Below are positions 52,636 to 61,911 of a DNA stretch of 64,000 nt, piece by piece. The DNA lies in contig NZ_LLZN01000045.1 of assembly GCF_001509795.1 (NCBI RefSeq), positions 248,001 to 312,000 of the forward strand. The letters are read 5' to 3'. The stretch is from Streptomyces sp. NRRL WC-3605. Its GTDB lineage: Bacteria > Actinomycetota > Actinomycetes > Streptomycetales > Streptomycetaceae. Both the position numbers and the translations under genes were made by a program. Positions within the stretch are counted from its first letter, which is position 1, and each line of letters opens with the position of its first letter. The notes under the pieces are model-generated. The model saw nothing but the letters and a program-made list of their open reading frames with translations. It did no database searches and was not told the DNA's origin.

Positions 52636-55164
52636 ATGACTGGGAGCGCCGAGAGCGCAGAGCGGAGGTCCGGCAGGCTGGCGGCACTGCTGATCGACGT
52701 CACGGCACGAGCGATCAGCGCGTCCGGCGGCCATGCGGCCGGGGTCTATCTGCGGTCCCGCACGCCCGGGCTGCTGCGCCTCGCCGTACTGGAGGGGCTG
52801 CCGGGTCCCCTGTTCCGGCCGTGGTGGCGGGTGCACGCCGACCGGCCCTTCCCGGTGGCCGACTCCTTCCGGCTCGGCGTCGAGGTGGCCCTGCCGAACG
52901 CGACCGAGACGATGCGGCGCTACCCCCAGTTCGCGGCTGCCCTGCCGTTCCAGTTCGGCTCCCTGTCCCTGCCGGTGACCGGGTCGTCGACGGTCTTCGG
53001 CGTCCTGACGGTGCTGCGGCCCTCGACGACGGACGCCACGGAACTGATGCCGGTGCGTGAACGCCTGGGACGGCTGGCCGAGGAGCTGGGTGCGGCGCTG
53101 GAGACGCTGGACGGCCAGGTCTCGGACACGGTCGCCTGGGACGGCGGCCCGCTGTGCGTGCGCCCGCCGGCGAGCCGTCAGCCCTCCGGGCACGTCGGGC
53201 GCTTCGGCTGGCGGCCGGAGACCGGTGAGGTCACGGCGGACGCGTGGCTGAACGGCGTGCTGGGCGTGGCGCCCGAGGACGAGCCGGTCACCGTCGAGTC
53301 GTTCGCGGCGGCCGTCGCCCCCGCCGACGCCGAGCGGGTCCTGGCGGTGCTGCGCGAGGCCGCCGGAGGGCGGTCGCCCGCGCTGCCGCTGTACGTCCGT
53401 GCCCCGCAGGGCGGGCCCCGGCTGGTCGAGGTGTGGGGTCCGCACACGGACGTGTCGGGCTCCACCGTGCCGCCGGCGGTCCGGGGCGTCGTCCTCGACC
53501 CGGGGCCGGACTCGGTGGCGGGCGCGGCCGCCGACCTGCTGCCGGACGGTGTGCTGTGCCTGGACCGGCTCGGGCACGTCGTCTACGCCAACCCGCACGC
53601 GGCGCGGCTGCTGCGCCGACCGCGCACCGAGCTGCTGGGGCGCACGCTGTGGGAGGGCGTGCCCTGGCTGAACCAGCCGACCCTGGAGGACCATCTGCGC
53701 GGTGCGCTGCTGTCCCCGGACCCGGTGCACTTCCATGTCCGAAGACCGTCCGGACAGGGGCGCGAGCGTCCCCCGCACCCGTTCTCGGGCGACTGGCTCG
53801 CCCTGTCCGTCTATCCCGGCGCCGACTTCCTGACCTGCACGGTCCGGCTCGGGCATCGGGTCGCGGACGCCCCGTCGGGTCCCCCGGACGCACCGGCCGG
53901 CCCCCAGCCACCCGAGACCGGTTCCCTCTCCCCGCTGTACCGCCCGATCATCCTCGCCATCGCCCTGACCGAGGCCGTCACCGCCCGGCAGGTGTCCGCC
54001 GTGGTGATGCGGGAACTGCTGCCCGCGTTCGGCGGCAACCGGCTGGCCATCTACCTGCTGCAGGAGCGGCATCTGTACCTGGCGTGGGAGACCGGCTTCC
54101 CCAAGGGGTTCCTCGCGCCGTTCGAGGGGGTCGGGATGGACGAGCGGCTGCCCGGCGTGGAGACGCTGACCAGCGGGCGTCCTCTCTTCTTCGACTCGAT
54201 GCAGCAGCTCGCCGACGCCTATCCGGGGATCGCCATGGACGCGCGGGAGGGCGCCCGCGCGTTCCTGCCGCTGATCGCCTCCGGGCGCCCGGTCGGCTCC
54301 TGCATCCTGGGCTTCGACCGGCCGCGCAGTTTCAGCAACGAGGAACGCACCGTCCTGACCGCCCTGGCCGGGCTGATCGCGCACGCCATGGAGAAGGCGC
54401 AGCGCTACGAGAGCGAGGCGGCCCTCGCCCGGGGCCTGCAGCAGGCCCTGCTGCCCCGGCGGCTGTCGCAGCACCCGCTGGTGGAGACGACCGGCCGCTA
54501 TCTGCCCGGCACCCAGGGCATGGAGGTGGGCGGCGACTGGTACGACGTCGTGGCCGCCGGGGACGGAATGGCGCTGGTCATCGGCGACGTGCAGGGGCAC
54601 GGCGTGCAGGCGGCCGCGACGATGGGCCAGCTGCGCAGCGCCGTCCGCGCCTTCGCGCTCGGCGACCGGCCGCCCGACGAGGTCATGAGCGGCACCAACC
54701 ACCTGCTCATCGACCTCGACGCCGGGCTGTTCGCCAGCTGCTGCTACATCCGGCTCGACCCGGCGACCGGGCGGGCGCACGCGGCGGTGGCCGGCCATCC
54801 GCGGCCGCTGCTGCGCGGTCCCGACGGCCGTACGCAGGTGCTCGACCTGCCCGGCGGGGTGGTCCTGGGCGTGGATCCGCAGGCCCGGTACCCGGTGACC
54901 GAGCTGCGCGTCGAGCCGGGGGCGGTGCTCGCGCTGTACACCGACGGGCTCGTGGAGCGGCCCGGTACCGACATCGACGTGGGGATCAGCGCGCTGCGGG
55001 TGGCGCTGGCCCGGGCCGGCGCGCCGGGCGGACGTCCGGGCGGCCGCTCGCTGTCGTCCATGGCCGACCGGCTCACGGCGGCGGCCCGGCACATGGCGGA
55101 CCGTCCCGACGACATCGCCCTGCTGCTCGCGACCCGGCGTTCCACGCCGCTGCGGCCGATGTAG
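52636..55164 (+). CDS. GAF-PAS-GAF-SpoIIE (PP2C) phosphatase
   Basis: 842 residues from ATG 52636 (GAGGTAGG). An N-terminal GAF-like domain covers about 10-155, a PAS domain about 310-375 (LLPDGVLCLDRLGHVVYANPHAARLL), and a second GAF about 430-590. A SpoIIE-type PP2C catalytic domain spans about 610-835, with metal aspartates in VGGDWYDVV, VIGDVQGHG and the final DDIALLL. It would dephosphorylate an anti-anti-sigma factor in response to sensor input. The long in-frame upstream extension lacks a start signal. Confidence 0.92.
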   Translation: MTGSAESAERRSGRLAALLIDVTARAISASGGHAAGVYLRSRTPGLLRLAVLEGLPGPLFRPWWRVHADRPFPVADSFRLGVEVALPNATETMRRYPQFAAALPFQFGSLSLPVTGSSTVFGVLTVLRPSTTDATELMPVRERLGRLAEELGAALETLDGQVSDTVAWDGGPLCVRPPASRQPSGHVGRFGWRPETGEVTADAWLNGVLGVAPEDEPVTVESFAAAVAPADAERVLAVLREAAGGRSPALPLYVRAPQGGPRLVEVWGPHTDVSGSTVPPAVRGVVLDPGPDSVAGAAADLLPDGVLCLDRLGHVVYANPHAARLLRRPRTELLGRTLWEGVPWLNQPTLEDHLRGALLSPDPVHFHVRRPSGQGRERPPHPFSGDWLALSVYPGADFLTCTVRLGHRVADAPSGPPDAPAGPQPPETGSLSPLYRPIILAIALTEAVTARQVSAVVMRELLPAFGGNRLAIYLLQERHLYLAWETGFPKGFLAPFEGVGMDERLPGVETLTSGRPLFFDSMQQLADAYPGIAMDAREGARAFLPLIASGRPVGSCILGFDRPRSFSNEERTVLTALAGLIAHAMEKAQRYESEAALARGLQQALLPRRLSQHPLVETTGRYLPGTQGMEVGGDWYDVVAAGDGMALVIGDVQGHGVQAAATMGQLRSAVRAFALGDRPPDEVMSGTNHLLIDLDAGLFASCCYIRLDPATGRAHAAVAGHPRPLLRGPDGRTQVLDLPGGVVLGVDPQARYPVTELRVEPGAVLALYTDGLVERPGTDIDVGISALRVALARAGAPGGRPGGRSLSSMADRLTAAARHMADRPDDIALLLATRRSTPLRPM

Positions 55165-55206
55165 GGGGGTCTCGCCTCCGGGGGCGCGGCAGTGTAGACA
55201 TGGCAC

Positions 55207-57972
55207 ATGGTCCGACTAGGGGGTCGCTCGGGGGCCCGGTCGGCCCGTCGTCCCGACGGTCGGCGCGTCCGTACGGCGCCCGGCCGCACCGCTGTCGCGT
55301 CCGGACGCGGGCCCGCCCCGGCGGTGGAGCGGCAGGGGTGGTTCTCCGCGGCGCGCTCGACGGTCGGCGGGCGCAGTCTGGCCGGTCAGGTGTTCGTCCT
55401 GCAGGTCGTGATCGTGCTGCTGCTGGTCGTCGCCGCGGTCGTCGCGCTGGTGCTGCAGGTGCGGTACGACAGCACGCAGGAGGCCCGCAACCGCTCGGTG
55501 GCGGTCGCCGAGGCGTTCGCGAACGCGCCGGGCACCCGGCAGGCGCTGGACGATCCCGATCCCACCGCCGTGCTGCAGCCGCGGGCCGAGGCGGCCCGCA
55601 AGGCGACGGGCGTGGACTTCATCGTCGTCATGAACACCGACGGACTGCGCTACACGCACCCCAAGCCGGACCGCATCGGCAAGACGTTCGTCGGCACGCT
55701 GGAGCCGGCGCAGGCCGGTGGCGTCGTCGTCGAGGAGATCACCGGGACGATCGGCCCCCTCGTGCAGGCGGTGGTGCCCGTCGAGGACCCGGCCGGCCGG
55801 GTGGTCGGGCTGGTGTCGGCGGGGATCACCACGGACACCGTGGGCGGCACCGCCGACCGGCAGCTGCCGCTGGTGCTGAGCGCGGCCGCCGCGGCGCTGC
55901 TGCTGTCCACGGCGGGCACGGCGCTGGTCAGCCGGCGGCTGCTGCGGCAGACGCACGGTCTGGGGCCGGACGAGATGACCCGCATGTACGAGCACCACGA
56001 CGCCGTGCTGCACGCGGTGCGCGAGGGCGTCGTCATCGTCGGCGGCGAGGGCCGGCTGCTGCTCGCCAACGACGAGGCGCACCGGCTGCTCGACCTGCCC
56101 GAGGACGCGCAGGGGCGCCGGGTCCTCGACCTGGGCCTCGCCCCGGAGACCGCCGAGCTGCTGCACTCGGGGCGGACGGCCACGGACGAGGTGCACCTGG
56201 TCAGGGACCGCCTGCTGGCGGTCAACCAGCGGCCCACGCATCTGCGCGGCCGCCCCTCCGGCAGTGTGGCGACCGTCCGGGACTCGACGGAGCTGCGGGC
56301 TCTGTCGGGCCGGGCGGAGGAGGCCCGCGAGCGCCTGGACATGCTGTACGACGCCGGGGTCGGCATCGGCACAAGTCTGGACGTCACCCGGACCGCGGAG
56401 GAACTGGCGGAGCTGGCCGTGCCCCGGTTCGCGGACTACGCGACGGTCGACCTGTTCGACGCGGTGCTGGACGGCGGGCAGCCGGAGGCCATGACCCTGG
56501 TACGGCGATGCGCGCTCAGCGGGGTACGGGACGACGCGCCGCTGTACCCGGTGGGCCGGCAGATCCGGTTCGTGGAGTCCTCGCCGCAGGCCCGGGCGCT
56601 GAAGAACGCGCAGGCCGTGGTGGAGCCGCGGCTGGACGAGGCGCCGGGCTGGCGCGCGCAGGACATGGAACGCTCGGTGCAGGTGATGGAGTTCGGCATC
56701 CACTCGCTGGTCACGGTGCCGCTGCGGGCGGGGTCGCTGGTGCTGGGCGTGGTCAGCTTCTGGCGGTCGCGCAAGTCCGGGCCGTTCGACGCGGAGGAGC
56801 TGGCGCTCGCCGAGGAGCTGGTCGCCCGGGCCGCCGTGTCCATCGACAACGCCCGCCGGTACACGCGTGAGCACGGCATGGCGGTCACGCTCCAGCGCAG
56901 CCTGCTGCCGCGCCGGCTGCCGGAGCAGAGCGCGCTGGACGTCGCCTACCGCTATCTGCCGGCGCAGGCGGGTGTGGGCGGCGACTGGTTCGACGTGCTG
57001 CCGCTGTCCGGGGCGCGCGTCGCGCTCGTGGTCGGGGACGTCGTCGGGCACGGTCTGCACGCGGCGGCCACGATGGGCCGGCTGCGCACGGCGGTGCACA
57101 ACTTCTCGGCCCTGGACCTGCCGCCCGACGAACTGCTCGGGCTGCTGGACGAGCTGGTGGCCCGGATCGACCAGGACGAGGCGGAGGACGACGACACCGC
57201 CCCGGTGACCGGCGCGACCTGCCTGTACGCGGTCTACGACCCGGTGTCCCGGCGGTGCACGATCGCCCGGGCCGGGCATCCGCCGCCGGCCGTGGTCCGT
57301 CCGGACGGCTCGGTGGAGTTCCCGGACGTGCCGACGGGACCGCCGCTGGGTCTGGGCGGGCTGCCGTTCGAGACGGCGGAGCTGGAACTCGCGCCGGACA
57401 GCCGGCTCGTGCTGTACACCGACGGGCTGGTGGAGGACCGCGAGCACGACATCGACGAGGGCCTCGAACTGCTGCGGGAGGCGCTGGCGGGTGCCGGGCG
57501 GACCCCCGAGGAGACCTGCCGGGCGGTGCTGGAGGCGCGGCTGGCGGACCGCCAGAACGACGACATCGCGCTGATCGTGGCCCGTACGCGCGAGCTCGGC
57601 GCGGACCGGGTCGCCGAGTGGGACGTGCCGTCGGACCCGGCGGCCGTGGCACGGGTGCGGGCGGCGGTGACCCGGGCCCTGGAGGAGTGGGGGCTGGGCG
57701 AGCTGACGTTCGCGACGGAGCTGATCCTCAGCGAGCTGGTGACCAACGCGATCCGGTACGGCGGGGAGCCGATCCGGGTGCGGATGCTGCGTGACCGCAG
57801 TCTGATCTGCGAGGTCTTCGACAGCAGCAGCACCTCGCCGCATCTGCGGTACGCGGCGATGACGGACGAGGGCGGCCGTGGCCTGTTCCTGGTCGCCCAG
57901 CTGGCGGAGCGCTGGGGCACGCGGTACCTGCCGGCGGGCAAGGTGATCTGGGCGGCGCAGCCCCTGCCGTAG
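55207..57972 (+). CDS. Membrane sensor SpoIIE phosphatase with HATPase anti-sigma kinase domain
   Basis: 921 residues. Two transmembrane helices (about 60-85 and 218-238) flank a Cache-type extracellular sensor similar to DcuS/CitA. PAS (about 260-350), GAF (about 385-550) and SpoIIE PP2C (VGGDWFDVL, VVGDVVGHG, DDIALIV; about 570-795) follow. A C-terminal RsbW-like HATPase ends it (ELILSELVTNAIRYG N-box, DEGGRGLFLV G-box). Kinase and phosphatase of a partner-switch are thus on one chain. It begins 42 bases after the previous phosphatase gene and is probably cotranscribed. Confidence 0.93.
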   Translation: MVRLGGRSGARSARRPDGRRVRTAPGRTAVASGRGPAPAVERQGWFSAARSTVGGRSLAGQVFVLQVVIVLLLVVAAVVALVLQVRYDSTQEARNRSVAVAEAFANAPGTRQALDDPDPTAVLQPRAEAARKATGVDFIVVMNTDGLRYTHPKPDRIGKTFVGTLEPAQAGGVVVEEITGTIGPLVQAVVPVEDPAGRVVGLVSAGITTDTVGGTADRQLPLVLSAAAAALLLSTAGTALVSRRLLRQTHGLGPDEMTRMYEHHDAVLHAVREGVVIVGGEGRLLLANDEAHRLLDLPEDAQGRRVLDLGLAPETAELLHSGRTATDEVHLVRDRLLAVNQRPTHLRGRPSGSVATVRDSTELRALSGRAEEARERLDMLYDAGVGIGTSLDVTRTAEELAELAVPRFADYATVDLFDAVLDGGQPEAMTLVRRCALSGVRDDAPLYPVGRQIRFVESSPQARALKNAQAVVEPRLDEAPGWRAQDMERSVQVMEFGIHSLVTVPLRAGSLVLGVVSFWRSRKSGPFDAEELALAEELVARAAVSIDNARRYTREHGMAVTLQRSLLPRRLPEQSALDVAYRYLPAQAGVGGDWFDVLPLSGARVALVVGDVVGHGLHAAATMGRLRTAVHNFSALDLPPDELLGLLDELVARIDQDEAEDDDTAPVTGATCLYAVYDPVSRRCTIARAGHPPPAVVRPDGSVEFPDVPTGPPLGLGGLPFETAELELAPDSRLVLYTDGLVEDREHDIDEGLELLREALAGAGRTPEETCRAVLEARLADRQNDDIALIVARTRELGADRVAEWDVPSDPAAVARVRAAVTRALEEWGLGELTFATELILSELVTNAIRYGGEPIRVRMLRDRSLICEVFDSSSTSPHLRYAAMTDEGGRGLFLVAQLAERWGTRYLPAGKVIWAAQPLP

Positions 57973-58056
57973 CCGACTGCGGCTCCGCCGCCGCTACGGC
58001 GTCTTTGTGCATAGGTACGAACCTTTGCCGCGCCCGCTGTTCGGCATGCCCGAGGT

Positions 58057-58079
58057 CTGATAGTAAACCTTCCTATCAG
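58057..58079. promoter_or_regulatory. Chitosanase operator candidate
   Basis: CTGATAG, nine bases (taaaccttc), CTATCAG: a perfect 7-base inverted repeat 47 bases before the GTG start. The inner AAACCTT also has partial symmetry. Position and AT content suit the ROK-family CsnR control known for Streptomyces chitosanases (inference). Confidence 0.6.
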
Positions 58080-58126
58080 TGCACGTACGGCCCAGCCTCC
58101 CTCCCCCCACACGATTCGGAGTCGCC

Positions 58127-58945
58127 GTGAAGCACCCCACACCCCTGTCCCGACGCACCCTGCTGACCGCGTTCGGCGCGGCCCTCGCGTCCGTCCCGCT
58201 CCTGAACCCCCCGGCCGCCTCCGCCCACCACGCGGCGGCCGGACTCGACGACCCGGCGAAGAAGGAGATCGCCATGCGGCTGGTGTCGAGCGCGGAGAAC
58301 TCCTCGCTCGACTGGAAGGCGCAGTACCGCTACATCGAGGACATCGGCGACGGCCGCGGCTACACCGCCGGCATCATCGGCTTCTGCTCCGGCACGGGCG
58401 ACATGCTCGACCTGGTCGAGCTGTACGCGGCCCGCCGCCCCGGCAACGTCCTGGCCCCCTACCTGCCGGCCCTGCGCCGCGTGGACGGCACCGACTCGCA
58501 CGACGGGCTCGACCCGAACTACCCGCGGGACTGGGCGCGGGCCGCCGAGGACCAGGCGTTCAAGCAGGCGCAGAACGACGAGCGCGACCGCGTGTACTTC
58601 GACCCGGCCGTCCGCCAGGGCAAGGCGGACGGGCTGCGCGCGCTCGGCCAGTTCGCCTACTACGACGCCATCGTCATGCACGGCGACGGCAGCGACCCCA
58701 CCAGTTTCCGCAGCATCCGCCGCCGCGCCCTGGACCGGGCCCGCCCGCCCGCCGAGGGCGGCGACGAGACCGCCTACCTGGACGCCTTCCTGGACGCGCG
58801 GGTCTGGGCGATGAAGCAGGAGGAGGCCCACAGCGACACCAGCAGGGTGGACACCGCCCAACGCGTCTTCCTGCGCGCGGGCAACCTCGACCTGAGGACC
58901 CCCCTGGACTGGAAGGTCTACGGCGACAGCTTCCACATCGACTGA
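58127..58945 (+). CDS. Chitosanase (GH46), Tat-exported
   Basis: 272 residues from GTG with GGAG at 6 bases. The Tat signal SRRTLLTAFGAALAS ends near ASA. Catalytic E57 (SSAENSSLDW) and D75 (EDIGDGRGYT) are separated by 18 residues, exactly as E22 and D40 in the N174 enzyme. It hydrolyses chitosan endolytically outside the cell. The palindrome upstream is the likely repressor site. Confidence 0.95.
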   Translation: MKHPTPLSRRTLLTAFGAALASVPLLNPPAASAHHAAAGLDDPAKKEIAMRLVSSAENSSLDWKAQYRYIEDIGDGRGYTAGIIGFCSGTGDMLDLVELYAARRPGNVLAPYLPALRRVDGTDSHDGLDPNYPRDWARAAEDQAFKQAQNDERDRVYFDPAVRQGKADGLRALGQFAYYDAIVMHGDGSDPTSFRSIRRRALDRARPPAEGGDETAYLDAFLDARVWAMKQEEAHSDTSRVDTAQRVFLRAGNLDLRTPLDWKVYGDSFHID

Positions 58946-58998
58946 CGGGGAGCGGGCCGCCGCCCCCGCACCCGGCGGCCCGCGCAGCCCGCGACCGG

Positions 58999-59026
58999 TC
59001 ATAGAATTGATCTATGAGCTCATAGA
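58999..59026. promoter_or_regulatory. Three TCATAGA half-sites / 16-base palindrome
   Basis: TCATAGA (58999), inverted TCTATGA (59011) and TCATAGA (59020). The last two form the perfect palindrome TCTATGAGCTCATAGA. TAGAAT (59002-59007) could be a -10. Confidence 0.55.
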
Positions 59027-59044
59027 CCGGACCCGCATACCGGG

Positions 59045-59063
59045 TAAGGTTTGCCTTAGTTTA
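59045..59063. promoter_or_regulatory. DmdR/IdeR iron box
   Basis: TAAGGTTTGCCTTAGTTTA matches the 19-base DtxR-family consensus TWAGGTWAGSCTWACCTWA at 16 of 19 positions, 46 bases before fprA. Confidence 0.7.
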
Positions 59064-59108
59064 GGCTTCCCCCGAGTCGATCTATCGCCTCTCGAAGGGA
59101 ACCTGATC

Positions 59109-60473
59109 ATGCCCCGCCCCCTGCGGGTAGCCATCGTCGGAGCCGGCCCCGCCGGGATCTACGCGGCCGACGCGCTGCTCAAGTCCGAGGTGGCCGCCGA
59201 ACCCGGTGTGTCCATCGACCTGTTCGAGCGGATGCCCGCGCCCTTCGGACTGATCCGCTACGGCGTGGCCCCCGACCACCCGCGGATCAAGGGCATCGTC
59301 ACCGCCCTTCACCAGGTGCTCGACAAGCCGCAGATCCGCCTCTTCGGCAACGTCGACTACCCCAACGACATCAGCCTGGACGACCTGCGCGCGTTCTACG
59401 ACGCCGTGATCTTCTCCACGGGCGCCACGGCCGACCGCGAGCTGCGCATACCGGGCATCGACCTCGACGGCTCGTACGGCGCGGCCGACTTCGTGTCCTG
59501 GTACGACGGGCACCCGGACGTGCCGCGCACCTGGCCGCTGGAGGCGGAGAAGGTCGCCGTCCTCGGTGTCGGCAACGTCGCGCTCGACGTGGCCCGCGTC
59601 CTGGCGAAGACGGCCGACGAGCTGCTGCCGACGGAGATCCCGCCGAACGTCTACGACGGCCTCAAGGCGAACAAGGCCGTGGAGATCCACGTGTTCGGCC
59701 GCCGCGGCCCGGCGCAGGCGAAGTTCTCCCCGATGGAGCTGCGGGAGCTGGACCACTCCCCCAACATCGAGGTCATCGTCGACCCCGAGGACATCGACTA
59801 CGACGCGGGCTCGATCGAGACGCGGCGCGGCAACAAGCAGGCCGACATGGTCGCCAAGACGCTGGAGAACTGGGCGATCCGCGACGTCGGCGACCGTCCG
59901 CACAAACTGTTCCTGCACTTCTTCGAGTCGCCCTCGGAGATCCTCGGCGAGGACGGCAAGGTCGTGGGCCTGCGCACCGAGCGCACCGCCCTCGACGGCA
60001 CCGGCAACGTCAAGGGCACCGGCGAGTTCAAGGACTGGGACGTCAGCGCCGTCTACCGCGCGGTCGGCTACCTGTCCGACAAGCTCCCCAAGCTGCCGTG
60101 GGACATCGACTCGGGCACCGTCCCCGACCAGGGCGGCCGGGTCGTCCAGGAGTCCGGCGAGCACCTGCAGTCCACGTACGTCACCGGCTGGATCCGGCGT
60201 GGCCCGGTGGGCCTCATCGGGCACACCAAGGGCGATGCCAACGAGACCGTGGCGAACCTGCTGGACGACTTCGCAGGGGGCCGTCTGCAGACGCCGGGTT
60301 CGCCCGAGCCGGAGGCCGTCGAGGCGTTCCTGGCCGAGCGCGAGGTCCGCTTCACGACGTGGGAGGGCTGGTACAAGCTCGACGCCGCCGAGAAGGCGCT
60401 GGGCGAGCCCCAGGGCCGTGCCCGCGTGAAGATCGTCGAGCGCGAGGACATGCTGCGGGAGAGCGGCGCGTAG
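59109..60473 (+). CDS. fprA: NADPH-ferredoxin/adrenodoxin-type reductase (FprA-like)
   Basis: 454 residues. FAD motif VGAGPAGIYAADALL, then FGLIRYGVAPDHP, NAD(P) motif GVGNVALDVARVL, FGRRGPAQAKFSPMELREL and the C-terminal GWIRRGPVGLIGHTKGDANETV. It transfers electrons from NADPH to ferredoxin for P450s and iron-sulfur reactions. An iron box directly upstream implies repression by DmdR-type regulator when iron is plentiful. Confidence 0.95.
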   Translation: MPRPLRVAIVGAGPAGIYAADALLKSEVAAEPGVSIDLFERMPAPFGLIRYGVAPDHPRIKGIVTALHQVLDKPQIRLFGNVDYPNDISLDDLRAFYDAVIFSTGATADRELRIPGIDLDGSYGAADFVSWYDGHPDVPRTWPLEAEKVAVLGVGNVALDVARVLAKTADELLPTEIPPNVYDGLKANKAVEIHVFGRRGPAQAKFSPMELRELDHSPNIEVIVDPEDIDYDAGSIETRRGNKQADMVAKTLENWAIRDVGDRPHKLFLHFFESPSEILGEDGKVVGLRTERTALDGTGNVKGTGEFKDWDVSAVYRAVGYLSDKLPKLPWDIDSGTVPDQGGRVVQESGEHLQSTYVTGWIRRGPVGLIGHTKGDANETVANLLDDFAGGRLQTPGSPEPEAVEAFLAEREVRFTTWEGWYKLDAAEKALGEPQGRARVKIVEREDMLRESGA

Positions 60474-60493
60474 GCGCGGCTGCCGGCACGGCG

Positions 60494-60530
60494 GGAAGGG
60501 GCCGGGGCCGCGAGCCCCGGCCCCTTCCTC
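60494..60530 (+). terminator. Intrinsic terminator after fprA
   Basis: A perfect 14-base stem GGAAGGGGCCGGGG / CCCCGGCCCCTTCC with a 7-base loop. Confidence 0.88.
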
Positions 60531-60577
60531 GCGCTGACAGGGGGACCCGGAAGATCACCGTCTGTTAGCTTCCCCGG

Positions 60578-61543
60578 GTGTTCTCGCTTCTCGAACCCCC
60601 GTTCTTCACCCGCCTGCGCGACGCGCGGCGGGTGCTCGTCGCCGGTGCGGGCGGCGGTTTCGACGTGTACGCCGGGCTGCCGCTGGCCTTGGCGCTGCGG
60701 GCCTCCGGTAAGGAGGTCCACCTCGCCAACCTGTCCTTCTCGGACCTGTACGGGCTGGACGCGGGCGCCTGGGTCGGCGACGACGTGGCCGCGATACGCC
60801 CGGACACCGCGGTGCGCGGCCGCTACTTCCCCGAGCACAGCCTCGCGCGGTGGCTCGCCGCGCACGACCTGCCCGCCACGGTGTACGCCTTCCCGCTGAC
60901 CGGCGTACGGCCGCTGCGGGCCGCCTACCGCGCCCTGCTGGACCACCTCGGCGGCGTCGACGCCGTGGTGCTGGTGGACGGCGGGACCGACATCCTGATG
61001 CGCGGGGACGAGCACGGCCTGGGCACGCCGGAGGAGGACATGGCCAGCCTGGCCGCCGTGGCGGGGCTCGACGAGGTCGCCGAACGGCTGGTGGCCTGCC
61101 TCGGCTTCGGAGTGGACGCCTACCACGGGGTCAGCCACTCCCTGGTGCTGGAGAACCTCGCCGCCCTGGACCGCGAGGGCGGCTACCTCGGCGCGTTCTC
61201 GCTGCCGCGCGCCAGTGAGGAGGGGCGTCTGTTCCTGGACGCGGTGGAGCACGCGCAGCGGGACACCCCGGAGCGGCCGAGCATCGTCCAGGGCTCCGTC
61301 GCCGCGGCCGTGCGCGGGGAGTTCGGCGACGTGCGGTTCACCGAGCGCACCCGGGACAGCGAACTGTTCGTCAATCCGCTCATGGCGCTGTACTTCTGTG
61401 TCGACGCGCCCGCCCTGGCCCGGCGCAACCTGTACCTGGACCGGCTGGCGGACACGGCCCTGATGCGCCAGATCAGCACGGCCGTCGAGGAGTTCCGCGA
61501 CGGCCTCCCCCACCAGCGGCCGCCTCGGGCCTACCCCCACTGA
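60578..61543 (+). CDS. DUF1152 protein
   Basis: 321 residues from GTG 60578. A Rossmann-like start (RRVLVAGAGGGFDVYAGLPLALAL) and a VVLVDGGTDILMRGDEHGLGTPEEDM core match DUF1152. The acidic/His motifs suggest a metal- or nucleotide-dependent enzyme, but the function is not known. There is no ribosome-binding site; TAGCTT six bases before the GTG could be a -10 giving a leaderless transcript. Confidence 0.88.
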   Translation: MFSLLEPPFFTRLRDARRVLVAGAGGGFDVYAGLPLALALRASGKEVHLANLSFSDLYGLDAGAWVGDDVAAIRPDTAVRGRYFPEHSLARWLAAHDLPATVYAFPLTGVRPLRAAYRALLDHLGGVDAVVLVDGGTDILMRGDEHGLGTPEEDMASLAAVAGLDEVAERLVACLGFGVDAYHGVSHSLVLENLAALDREGGYLGAFSLPRASEEGRLFLDAVEHAQRDTPERPSIVQGSVAAAVRGEFGDVRFTERTRDSELFVNPLMALYFCVDAPALARRNLYLDRLADTALMRQISTAVEEFRDGLPHQRPPRAYPH

Positions 61544-61565
61544 GGCTCCCGCGTCTCGCGTTCCG

Positions 61566-61694
61566 GTGAAGTGCCGGCGGACAGCACGGCCGAAGTGGTT
61601 CCATACACTCCTGATCTTCACACAAGCTCCGCACTCCTACACCGAGGGGTCGAACGACCGGGACGGCAACGGGTACATCACGTTCCACAAGTGA
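61566..61694 (+). pseudogene. 42-codon ORF, possible 3' remnant of a secreted protein gene
   Basis: An open frame ending APHSYTEGSNDRDGNGYITFHK and a stop, followed 20 bases later by a strong terminator. The Asp/Asn/Gly-rich DRDGNGYI segment reads like a calcium-loop C-terminus rather than random GC-rich sequence. GTG 61566 has no ribosome-binding site. It is either a tiny gene or the tail of a deleted gene. This is all the 61544-61911 gap contains apart from the terminator. Confidence 0.35.
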
Positions 61695-61714
61695 CCGGCC
61701 GGCGGGCCGGCGAG

Positions 61715-61749
61715 GGGACCCGTCCCGATGCGGATGGTGGACGGGTCCC
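61715..61749 (+). terminator. Intrinsic terminator
   Basis: GGGACCCGTCC, 13-base loop, GGACGGGTCCC: a perfect 11-base stem downstream of the remnant ORF. Confidence 0.75.
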
Positions 61750-61911
61750 GCTCACCGAGTCATTCTGACGACCGCCCACGGCCCGGACCACGGGTGCGCG
61801 CGGACCGGTCCGTGCGCACGACACACACCCCGTGTGCACCCCCGCTGCCTCGGTCCGGGCGCACGAGGACGATACTGGACAGAGCACGCGCCCCCGGCCA
61901 CAGATGGACTC

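Noticed and set aside
51631..55206. 1191-codon minus-strand frame across the TPR and SpoIIE genes
   Set aside because: It covers two well-supported genes in other frames, is Arg/Gln/Gly-rich and has no start signal.
53244..56870. 1208-codon plus-strand frame over both phosphatase genes
   Set aside because: Frame-shifted shadow rich in Arg, Gly and Ala. The real frames carry GAF, PAS and PP2C motifs.
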